NCBI GenBank assembly: GCA_945918315.1
Contig: CAMEIK010000102.1
Location: forward strand, 1-5,295
DNA: 5,295 bases
Source: an uncultured Clostridia bacterium
GTDB taxonomy: Bacteria > Bacillota > Clostridia > Oscillospirales > Oscillospiraceae
Reading direction: 5' to 3'
Position 1 is the stretch's first letter; the number at the start of each line of letters is the position of its first letter. The translations under genes and the position numbers were made by a program. A model generated the notes under the pieces. It searched no databases. It was not told the DNA's origin and saw only the letters and a program-made list of their open reading frames with translations. Positions 1-5,295 of the stretch are shown piece by piece.

Positions 1-67
1 AAAATGACAAAATATGTCTGAAAACAATTGGAATCATTTCAAAATCGTCCCGCTGCTTACACAATCA

Positions 68-97
68 TTGTCAACTGTCAATTGTCAATTGTCAATT
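68..97. repeat. Tandem 7-base repeat, left array
   Basis: There are four consecutive heptamers (TTGTCAA, CTGTCAA, TTGTCAA, TTGTCAA on the plus strand) and a trailing TT. The second unit differs by one base. On the minus strand this reads as repeated TTGACAA. Bases 73-90 are identical to 205-222 on the other side of the terminator. The array lies in AT-rich, apparently noncoding DNA. Confidence 0.85.
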
Positions 98-115
98 CGG
101 CGAAGCCGCCAAATT
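94..115. repeat. Small hairpin attached to the left heptamer array
   Basis: CGGC (98-101) pairs with GCCG (105-108) across a GAA loop. It is flanked by AATT at 94-97 and at 112-115, which can pair if three bases are left unpaired. It directly abuts the heptamer array and may be part of the same repeat unit. No U-tract follows on either strand, so it is not a convincing terminator. Confidence 0.45.
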
Positions 116-148
116 CCAATTTTCTGCGTTAAGCCGGTATGCACATTC

Positions 149-195
149 AAGAAAACGCCCGGGTTTCCCGCAAAACGGAGAACCCGGGCAGTTTC
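149..195 (-). terminator. Intrinsic terminator after ftsH, possibly bidirectional
   Basis: A perfect 9-bp GC-rich stem pairs 157-165 with 181-189 (GCCCGGGTT with AACCCGGGC). A few more inner pairs surround a short T-rich loop at about 169-176. On the minus strand the stem is followed by GTTTTCTT, a short U-tract. On the plus strand it is followed by a weaker run (GTTTCTT), and the A-run and T-run can also pair with each other (151-154 with 192-195). It begins 15 nt past the ftsH stop, where the end of the operon transcript is expected. Confidence 0.82.
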
Positions 196-204
196 TTGTG
201 ACGT

Positions 205-222
205 AACTGTCAATTGTCAATT
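205..222. repeat. Tandem 7-base repeat, right array, overlapping the end of ftsH
   Basis: Two heptamers (CTGTCAA, TTGTCAA) with flanking bases give an 18-bp exact copy of 73-90 in the same orientation. Bases 210-222 are also coding: on the minus strand they supply the last three ftsH codons (ATT GAC AAT) and the TGA stop. Confidence 0.85.
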
Positions 223-2084
223 CCTTCAAACCCGTCGGTGAGGGCAGTGGCGGAGGCGGCGCCGATTTCCCGGCCCTCCATCAGGTCGGCAAACTGGGCG
301 CCGGTCATGGACTCGTTGGCAAGCAGATAGTCCGCCACGGCCCGGAGCTTCTCCGCGTCCTTCTGAAGAATCTCCCGGCAGTGGTCATAGGCCCTGTCAA
401 TGAGGGCCTTGATCTCCTCGTCGATGGTCCCCGCCACCTTTTCGGAATAGCTCTTGGTGTTCTGGAAGTCCCGGCCGATGAAGACCTCACCGTCGTCCAG
501 GTAGGACACGGTGCCCAGCCGCTCACACATACCGTAGCGGGCCACCATGTTCTTTGCCAGCTTGGTTGCCCGGTCAATATCGTTGGAGGCGCCCACGGAA
601 ATATCGCCCACGAACAGCGCCTCGGCAACACGGCCTCCCAGCAGCCCCACGATCTGCTCATACAGCTCGTTCCGGGTCATATTGGACGAATCATCCTTGG
701 GAAGATACCAGGTGGCCCCCAGGCTGCTGCCCCGGGGGACGATGGAGATCTGCCGCACGGGGTCGTGGGTGGGCAGCCGGTACATGGCCACGGCGTGGCC
801 CGCCTCGTGAATGGCGGTGGTTTTTAGGTCCTTCCGGGAGGGCACATGGCTGTGCTTGGCAGGCCCCGCCACGATCTTCATCATGGCCTCGTTGATGTCC
901 TCCATATTCAGCACGGGACGGTTATCCCGGGCCGCCATAATGGCCGCCTCATTCAAAAGGTTGCTCAGATCCGCCCCGGTAAAGCCGGCGGTGGAACGGG
1001 CAATTACGGAAAGATCCACGGAATCGTCCAGCTTTTTGCCCTTGGCGTGGACCTTCAGAATTTCCTCCCGGCCCTTGACATCGGGACGCCCCACCTGAAT
1101 CTGCCGGTCAAACCGGCCGGGACGCAGCAGGGCAGGGTCCAGAATATCGGGCCGGTTGGTTGCCGCCAGAACGATGACCCCCTCGGTCCGGCCGAAGCCG
1201 TCCATCTCCACCAGAAGCTGGTTCAGGGTCTGCTCCTTCTCGTCGTGGCCGCCGCCCAGGCCGGTGCCCCGCTTGCGGCCCACCGCATCGATCTCGTCAA
1301 TAAACACAATGGCAGGTGCCATCTTCTTGGCCTGCTCAAACAGGTCCCGGACCCGGCTGGCGCCCACACCCACATACATTTCCACGAAGTCGGAGCCGGA
1401 AATGGAGAGGAACTGGACATCCGCCTCACCGGCTACCGCCCGGGCAAGAAGGGTTTTGCCGGTGCCGGGAGGGCCCACCAGCAGCAGACCATGGGGAATT
1501 CTGGCGCCGATGGCGGTGTATTTCTCCGGCGCCCGGAGGAAATCCACGATTTCCTGAAGCTCCGCCTTTTCCTCGTCGGCACCTGCCACATCGGCGAAGG
1601 TGACCTTTTTGCCGTCGGGAACCCCCAGCACCGTCCGGGCCTTTCCGAAATTACTCAGCGGATTGCTGCCGTTCATCTTGCCCATGAGCATGGCCCAGAC
1701 CATCAGCAGCAGAATGCCCACAATCAGCAGGGGGACAATCAGCGAATAGGGCGAAAAGCCCTGCTTCGGCAGAAAATCGTAGCTTTCCAGCACGCCGGAA
1801 GCCGTCTGCTCCCGGATAGTGTCGCTCAGCTCCCGCCGGAAGGCATCGGGGTCGCCCAGAGTGGTGGACAGGGTAGTTTTCCCTTCATAGGGGCTGTTCA
1901 GATAGAGGGTCAGGGTGTCTCCCTCCACCACAAAGCTTCTGACCTGCTCCTGTTCAAACAGGGAAAGGACCCGGGAGTAGGGAACGGCATTGCGGTTCTG
2001 GCTCAGCAGGCCGCTGGCCCAGGACAGAACCAGCACCAGCACCGCCATATACATCAAAAGGGGAAAAAACTTTCGGTTGTTCAA
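210..2084 (-). CDS. ftsH: ATP-dependent zinc metalloprotease FtsH
   Basis: This is a membrane-anchored AAA+ protease (624 aa, a normal length) that forms hexamers, extracts misassembled membrane proteins and some short-lived cytosolic regulators, and degrades them on the cytoplasmic side. Visible in order: a first membrane segment at about residues 6-28; an extracytoplasmic domain at about 30-110; a second membrane segment at about 112-135; the AAA+ module with Walker A GPPGTGKT (204-211), a pore loop with Y237 in VEMYVGVG, Walker B IVFIDEID (259-266) and the second region of homology ending RPGRFDR (about 321-327); then the M41 peptidase with HEAGH (426-430) and the expected third zinc ligand D502 in ASND. 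The start is TTG at 2084, chosen because a Shine-Dalgarno site lies 10-11 nt upstream. The first ATGs (residues 11 and 13) would cut into the first membrane segment. It is the last gene of the operon. Its last three codons and TGA stop lie inside a short intergenic repeat, so the extreme C-terminus may be recent. Confidence 0.98.
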   Translation of the reverse strand: MNNRKFFPLLMYMAVLVLVLSWASGLLSQNRNAVPYSRVLSLFEQEQVRSFVVEGDTLTLYLNSPYEGKTTLSTTLGDPDAFRRELSDTIREQTASGVLESYDFLPKQGFSPYSLIVPLLIVGILLLMVWAMLMGKMNGSNPLSNFGKARTVLGVPDGKKVTFADVAGADEEKAELQEIVDFLRAPEKYTAIGARIPHGLLLVGPPGTGKTLLARAVAGEADVQFLSISGSDFVEMYVGVGASRVRDLFEQAKKMAPAIVFIDEIDAVGRKRGTGLGGGHDEKEQTLNQLLVEMDGFGRTEGVIVLAATNRPDILDPALLRPGRFDRQIQVGRPDVKGREEILKVHAKGKKLDDSVDLSVIARSTAGFTGADLSNLLNEAAIMAARDNRPVLNMEDINEAMMKIVAGPAKHSHVPSRKDLKTTAIHEAGHAVAMYRLPTHDPVRQISIVPRGSSLGATWYLPKDDSSNMTRNELYEQIVGLLGGRVAEALFVGDISVGASNDIDRATKLAKNMVARYGMCERLGTVSYLDDGEVFIGRDFQNTKSYSEKVAGTIDEEIKALIDRAYDHCREILQKDAEKLRAVADYLLANESMTGAQFADLMEGREIGAASATALTDGFEGIDN

Positions 2085-2094
2085 TTTGGACGTA

Positions 2095-2100
2095 TCTCCT
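2095..2100 (-). promoter_or_regulatory. Ribosome binding site of ftsH, supporting a TTG start
   Basis: The minus strand reads AGGAGA, 10 nt before the TTG at 2084-2082. Its first base is the last base of the hpt TAA stop, so ribosomes finishing hpt are placed directly at the ftsH start. No ATG occurs in frame between this site and residue 11, which is why TTG is preferred. Confidence 0.8.
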
Positions 2101-2642
2101 TACTTCTCATAGGCTTCGGGCTTCAGCACCCCCACATAGGGCAGGTTTCTGTAATGCTCGTTATAGTCCAGGCCGTAACCGACCACAAACTCATTGGGAA
2201 TGGTAAAGCCCACATAGTCGGGCTTTAAGGTAATTCCCGGCTTCCGGCGCTCGGGCTTATCCAGCAGCGTGCAGATCTTGATGGACGCCGGCCCCTTGGC
2301 CATCAGGTGCCGGTAGGTAAAGTCCAGCGAAGACCCCGTGTCGTAAATATCCTCCAGAATCAGCACATGCCGGTCCCTGATATCCACGGACACATCCCGG
2401 CGAACAATCATTTCCCCGGTGGAATTGGTGCCGGAATAGGAGGACAGCCACATGAAGTCCATCTGGCAGGGCACCCTGATTTGCCGGATCATATCCGCGT
2501 AGAACACCACCACGCCCTTCAGAACGCCTACCACAACGGGGTCCTTCCCCGCGTATTCCTCCGTCAGCAGCTTTCCCAGTTCCTTCACCTTGTTTTGAAT
2601 GGCTTCCTCCGACAAGAGGATTCGCTGAATATCCGTTTCCAT
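2100..2642 (-). CDS. hpt: Hypoxanthine phosphoribosyltransferase
   Basis: This cytosolic purine-salvage enzyme transfers the phosphoribosyl group of PRPP to hypoxanthine (and usually guanine) to give IMP or GMP. The 180 aa match the bacterial family length. Visible features: the pyrophosphate-binding loop LKG (41-43); the flexible loop with SSYSG (67-71) that closes over the active site; the PRPP signature VLILEDIYDTGSS (93-105) with the acidic pair E97-D98; K129 in the LLDKPERR segment expected to contact the 6-oxo group of the purine; F146 in VGFTIP, expected to stack on the base; and D159 in GYGLDYNE, the usual metal contact. The ATG start at 2642 has a strong AGGAGG site 7 nt upstream. 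It sits between tilS and ftsH, as in Bacillus, Listeria and many clostridia. Specificity between hypoxanthine and guanine cannot be settled from the sequence. The gene is also called hprT. Confidence 0.97.
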   Translation of the reverse strand: METDIQRILLSEEAIQNKVKELGKLLTEEYAGKDPVVVGVLKGVVVFYADMIRQIRVPCQMDFMWLSSYSGTNSTGEMIVRRDVSVDIRDRHVLILEDIYDTGSSLDFTYRHLMAKGPASIKICTLLDKPERRKPGITLKPDYVGFTIPNEFVVGYGLDYNEHYRNLPYVGVLKPEAYEK

Positions 2643-2649
2643 AGCCGTG

Positions 2650-2655
2650 CCTCCT
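2650..2655 (-). promoter_or_regulatory. Ribosome binding site of hpt
   Basis: A perfect AGGAGG on the minus strand lies 7 nt before the hpt ATG, within the 18-nt gap after the tilS TAG stop. It is the best consensus match of the four sites in the window and fixes the hpt start. Confidence 0.85.
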
Positions 2656-2660
2656 ATTTT

Positions 2661-3941
2661 CTATTCTTCTGTATTGTCCAGGCTAATAAACCGCACCGTC
2701 ACCGCGGGAAGCTCCCGGGCGGTCCTGTCCGGATCCGCACCGAAGCCCCAGACCCCCAGAATGCCCCCTTCATCGCAGAGCACCGGGATTCTGTCCCGCC
2801 GCGGGGCGGGAATTTTCGCGTCGATCATCCGTTTTTTCAAAAGCTTCCTGCCGCCCGGGAGCCGGAGGGCATCCCCGCTCCGGCGGCCGCGAAGCACCAT
2901 TTGTCCCCTGGGGCGGACAGTAAAAACCCGGGGGCCGTTTTCCAGGCTTTCCGCCGGGGCGCACACCGCCACAAGTCCCGCCTCCGGCAGCTCCGTCCTG
3001 CCGGGGCAGGAAAGGAGCCGCTCCGGAAGCGTCTCCCTTTCTTCCAGCACCACCAGCCGGTCATATTCCCGGGCGATGGTTTTTCCCCCGGGGAAGCTTC
3101 CCCTGGCGGAGGGGTTTTCGGAAAACACAAGGGCTTCCGCCAGCTCCACATGGCTCTGCTCCGGCTCCCGGACACCGCTGTCCTCCAGAAAGCGGCGCAG
3201 ATACCGCCGCCGCGCCGCCGGATGGAGCTGCCGAAGCACGGAAATCCCGGGAAGGGGCCCGGAGGTCTGATCTTCCAGATACGCCTCGTCCAGCCGAAGT
3301 CCCAGGGCCAGACGGGACAGATTTTCCCCGATCCGGGGATTCTCCCTGCGCAAAAGGGGCATGAGCCCATGACGGATCCGGTTGCGCAGGAAATCGTTGC
3401 TTTCGTTGGAGCTGTCCTCCACATGCTTCAGGTGGTATTCGTCCAGGAAGTCCTCCACCTCCCGGCGGGTCACGGTGAGCATGGGCCGCAGAAGCCTGCC
3501 GGACACCGGAGCGATTCCGCCCAGCCCCTTGAGGCCGGTCCCCCGGACAAGATGCATCAGCACCGTCTCCGCGTTGTCGTCGGCGGTATGGGCGGTGGCG
3601 ATTTTCCCGGGAAGCCCCATGAAAAAGGCGTACCGGGCCTCCCTGGCGGCGGCCTCCAAGCCCTTTTCTCCGGGAACCACGGTCCCCTCCCCCATATGAA
3701 GAGGGATCCCCAGGCCGCGGCAAAAGGCTTCCACAAACCGGGCATCCCGGTCCGACTCCGCACCACGCAGATGGTGATTGAAATGGGCGGCGGACAGCCG
3801 GATTCCCAGCTTGTCTTTCAGCAGATACATGGCAAAGAGCAGCGCCACGGAATCCGCCCCGCCGGACACCGCGCAGACAAGGGTGTCTCCCGGCTGGAGC
3901 ATCCGGTGTTCTTCCAGGAAGGCCGCCAGCTTATTCAGCAT
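2661..3941 (-). CDS. tilS: tRNA(Ile)-lysidine synthetase TilS
   Basis: TilS attaches lysine to C34 of the CAU-anticodon tRNA-Ile using ATP, so that the tRNA reads AUA and is charged with isoleucine. It is normally essential and cytosolic. The protein has 426 aa. The N-terminal ATP-pyrophosphatase domain carries the PP-loop SGGADS (26-31), a second conserved block AHTADDNAET followed by LVRGTG (117-136), and the EDSSNESNDFLRNRIRH segment (175-191). A helical linker follows (about 195-290). The C-terminal substrate-binding domain ends with the typical block around LRLPGGRKLLKKRMIDAKIP (359-378) and a GVWGFGAD motif (396-403). The domain set is complete with no frameshift. The ATG at 3941 lies inside the end of dnaB, an 11-nt overlap that suggests translational coupling. 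It is followed 18 nt later by hpt. The paralogous PP-loop enzymes TtcA and MesJ-like proteins are less likely, given the C-terminal domain. Confidence 0.96.
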   Translation of the reverse strand: MLNKLAAFLEEHRMLQPGDTLVCAVSGGADSVALLFAMYLLKDKLGIRLSAAHFNHHLRGAESDRDARFVEAFCRGLGIPLHMGEGTVVPGEKGLEAAAREARYAFFMGLPGKIATAHTADDNAETVLMHLVRGTGLKGLGGIAPVSGRLLRPMLTVTRREVEDFLDEYHLKHVEDSSNESNDFLRNRIRHGLMPLLRRENPRIGENLSRLALGLRLDEAYLEDQTSGPLPGISVLRQLHPAARRRYLRRFLEDSGVREPEQSHVELAEALVFSENPSARGSFPGGKTIAREYDRLVVLEERETLPERLLSCPGRTELPEAGLVAVCAPAESLENGPRVFTVRPRGQMVLRGRRSGDALRLPGGRKLLKKRMIDAKIPAPRRDRIPVLCDEGGILGVWGFGADPDRTARELPAVTVRFISLDNTEE

Positions 3942-5268
3942 GCTTCCACTCCCGGTCGGTAAAGGACTGGTACTGGCCGATCCACTGAAGCTTTACGGCT
4001 CCCGTTTCGCCGTGGCGGTTCTTGGCCACGATGCACTCGGCCACGCCCTTGTCCTCGGTGTTGGGGTTGTAGTATTCGTCCCGGTACAGGAACATCACCG
4101 AGTCCGCGTCCTGCTCGATGGCGCCGGATTCCCGGAGGTCGGAGAGGATGGGCCGCTTGTCCGTCCGGCTCTCCACCGCCCGGGACAGCTGGCTCAGGCA
4201 GATTACCGGAATGTTCAGCTCCTTGGCCATGATCTTTAAGGAGCGGGAAATCTCGCCCACCACGGTGACCCGGTTTTCCGAATTGCGTCCGTAGCCGGAG
4301 CCCTGCATCAGCTGCAGATAGTCGATGATGACCAGGCCCAGATTGTCCAGACGCCGGCACTTGGCGTTGATGTCCGCCACGGTGACCGAGGGGTTGTCGT
4401 CAATGCGGATGTCCGTCTGGCTCAGAGCGGCGGAGGCCATGCACAGCTTGGTCCATTCCTCCTCGCTGAGCTTGCCGGTGGCAAGCTTCTGGAGCTCCAC
4501 AAAGCTCTCGTTGGCAAGCAAACGCATGGCAAGCTGCTCCCGGGACATTTCCAGGTTGAAGATGGCCACGGTTTTCTTGTATTTCTTCGCCACGTTCACC
4601 CCGATATTCAGGGCGAAGGCGGACTTGCCCATGGCAGGCCGGGCCGCGATGAGCAAAAGGTCCGACTTGTTCAGGCCGTTGATCTTGGTATCCAGGTCCC
4701 GCATACCGGTGGACAGGCCGGGAATCAGGGAATCCGACTGGCTCAGCTCCGCCAGGCGGTCAAAGACCTTGTGCAGGGTGGTGCCGATGTGCTCCAGGCT
4801 GTCCCCCCGCTCGCCCTTGCGCAGGGCATAGATTTTCTTCTCCGCGGATTCCAGAATCTCCGCGGGGGTGCCCACCTGCTCCGCCACCATCTGGGTAATG
4901 TCCTCACCGGTCTGGCCCAGCTCCCGGAGCATGGCCTTTTCCCGGACGATCTTCGCGTAGCGCTCGGCGTTGGCAGCGGTGGGGGTGATCTCCATAAGCT
5001 GGAGGATGTAGTCCCGGGAATTGTCGTGATAGGTGCCCAGTTCCCGGAGCTTGTCCAGCACCGTCACCGGGTCGATGGTCTGGGAGAAGTTGAACATGGT
5101 GTAGATGGCTTCATAGATTTCCCGGTTCTGCCGCAGATAAAAATCCTCCGGCTTTACGACGCCCACCACATCCGTAAGGCATCGGCTGTCGATGAGGATG
5201 GAACCCAGCACCGCCTGTTCCGCCTCCAACGACTGGGGCACCTGTCGGGTAAGCAGCTCTTCCTCCAT
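3931..5268 (-). CDS. dnaB: Replicative DNA helicase DnaB
   Basis: This is the hexameric helicase that unwinds DNA ahead of the replication fork and recruits primase (named DnaC in Bacillus subtilis). The 445 aa match the family. The N-terminal helical domain (about 10-110) begins with PQSLEAEQAVLGSIL, the usual opening of DnaB. A linker helix follows (about 130-175). The RecA-like domain carries Walker A ARPAMGKS (209-216), the likely catalytic glutamate E240 in NLEMS, Walker B LVIIDYLQLM (312-321), the LSQLSRAVESR block (358-368), the SDLRESGAIEQDAD block (376-389), and AKNRHGETG (415-423) with K416 and R418 as the usual trans-acting finger residues. There is no intein. The ATG at 5268 has GGGAGG 7 nt upstream and fits the family N-terminus. 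The same frame is open to the window edge, so a longer start is not formally excluded. Phage DnaB-like helicases are possible relatives, but the housekeeping context argues for the chromosomal enzyme. Confidence 0.97.
   Translation of the reverse strand: MEEELLTRQVPQSLEAEQAVLGSILIDSRCLTDVVGVVKPEDFYLRQNREIYEAIYTMFNFSQTIDPVTVLDKLRELGTYHDNSRDYILQLMEITPTAANAERYAKIVREKAMLRELGQTGEDITQMVAEQVGTPAEILESAEKKIYALRKGERGDSLEHIGTTLHKVFDRLAELSQSDSLIPGLSTGMRDLDTKINGLNKSDLLLIAARPAMGKSAFALNIGVNVAKKYKKTVAIFNLEMSREQLAMRLLANESFVELQKLATGKLSEEEWTKLCMASAALSQTDIRIDDNPSVTVADINAKCRRLDNLGLVIIDYLQLMQGSGYGRNSENRVTVVGEISRSLKIMAKELNIPVICLSQLSRAVESRTDKRPILSDLRESGAIEQDADSVMFLYRDEYYNPNTEDKGVAECIVAKNRHGETGAVKLQWIGQYQSFTDREWKHAE
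3949..3953 (-). promoter_or_regulatory. Ribosome binding site of tilS, inside dnaB
   Basis: GGGAG on the minus strand lies 7 nt before the tilS ATG and is embedded in the last codons of dnaB. It is weaker than the hpt and dnaB sites, which fits a start that depends partly on ribosomes arriving from dnaB. Confidence 0.6.
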
Positions 5269-5275
5269 GGTTTTT

Positions 5276-5281
5276 CCTCCC
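5276..5281 (-). promoter_or_regulatory. Ribosome binding site of dnaB
   Basis: GGGAGG on the minus strand lies 7 nt before the dnaB ATG. Only 14 nt remain beyond it, so neither a promoter nor the end of an upstream gene can be judged. Confidence 0.8.
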
Positions 5282-5295
5282 TTCTGTTTCTGGTA

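Noticed and set aside
1..209. CRISPR array suggested by the repeated units
   Set aside because: The units are 7 bases, directly adjacent and without spacers, so this is a simple tandem repeat.
14..241. Plus-strand 75-codon open frame across the left intergenic region
   Set aside because: It runs through both heptamer arrays (each reads as VNCQ-type peptide), the terminator hairpin and the end of ftsH. It has no recognisable domain or ribosome binding site. This is typical of spurious ORFs made by a repeat.
209..842. Possible riboswitch or attenuator linked to purine salvage around hpt or ftsH
   Set aside because: The gaps before hpt and ftsH are 18 and 15 nt, too short for a purine riboswitch, and none of the left intergenic DNA resembles one.
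2160..2188. Possible ftsH promoter inside hpt (TTGTGG, 17 nt, TATAAC on the minus strand)
   Set aside because: The -35 matches only three of six consensus bases, and both boxes lie in the codons of the conserved FVVGYGLDYNE motif, so protein constraint explains them.
846..2228. Plus-strand open frame of 460 codons opposite ftsH and hpt
   Set aside because: It is a shadow of ftsH coding DNA with biased composition (Gly, His, Gln, Leu) and no recognisable domain. It crosses the ftsH-hpt junction.
2307..3962. Plus-strand open frame of 551 codons opposite hpt and tilS
   Set aside because: It is antisense to two clearly real genes. Its His-, Pro- and Gly-rich composition is what GC-rich codons give on the opposite strand, and it spans a gene boundary. 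No domain is recognisable.

Overview
This window is a stretch of bacterial chromosome that holds a compact housekeeping gene cluster, read entirely on the minus strand. In transcription order (right to left) the genes are dnaB (replicative helicase), tilS (tRNA-Ile lysidine synthetase), hpt (hypoxanthine phosphoribosyltransferase) and ftsH (membrane AAA+ zinc protease). All four look intact, with their key motifs in place. The genes are GC-rich and have good Shine-Dalgarno sites. The tilS-hpt-ftsH block is the classic Firmicutes arrangement. The GC-rich coding with AT-rich intergenic DNA, and dnaB directly upstream of tilS, suggest a gut-type clostridium, perhaps Oscillospiraceae. That taxonomic guess is inference; the sequence contains no marker that fixes it.

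Layout. Positions 5269-5295 hold only the ribosome binding site of dnaB and the window edge. dnaB (5268-3931) overlaps tilS (3941-2661) by 11 nt. tilS is separated from hpt (2642-2100) by 18 nt, and hpt from ftsH (2084-210) by 15 nt, with the ftsH ribosome binding site starting on the hpt stop codon. This spacing implies one transcript with translational coupling. ftsH appears to start at TTG. Past ftsH there is a strong hairpin terminator (about 149-195), then AT-rich DNA with no credible gene out to position 1.

The genes serve separate core functions: fork unwinding, decoding of AUA codons, purine salvage, and membrane protein quality control. In Bacillus subtilis the TilS and HprT proteins have been reported to form a complex that activates ftsH, so the gene order may carry regulatory meaning here too, although nothing in this window proves it.

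The only part not explained by housekeeping genes is the left 220 bases. It contains two arrays of a 7-base repeat (TTGACAA on the minus strand) that flank the terminator as an exact 18-bp direct repeat. The right-hand array runs into ftsH and supplies its last three codons and its stop. I see no sign of a new defence, mobile or biosynthetic system in this window.
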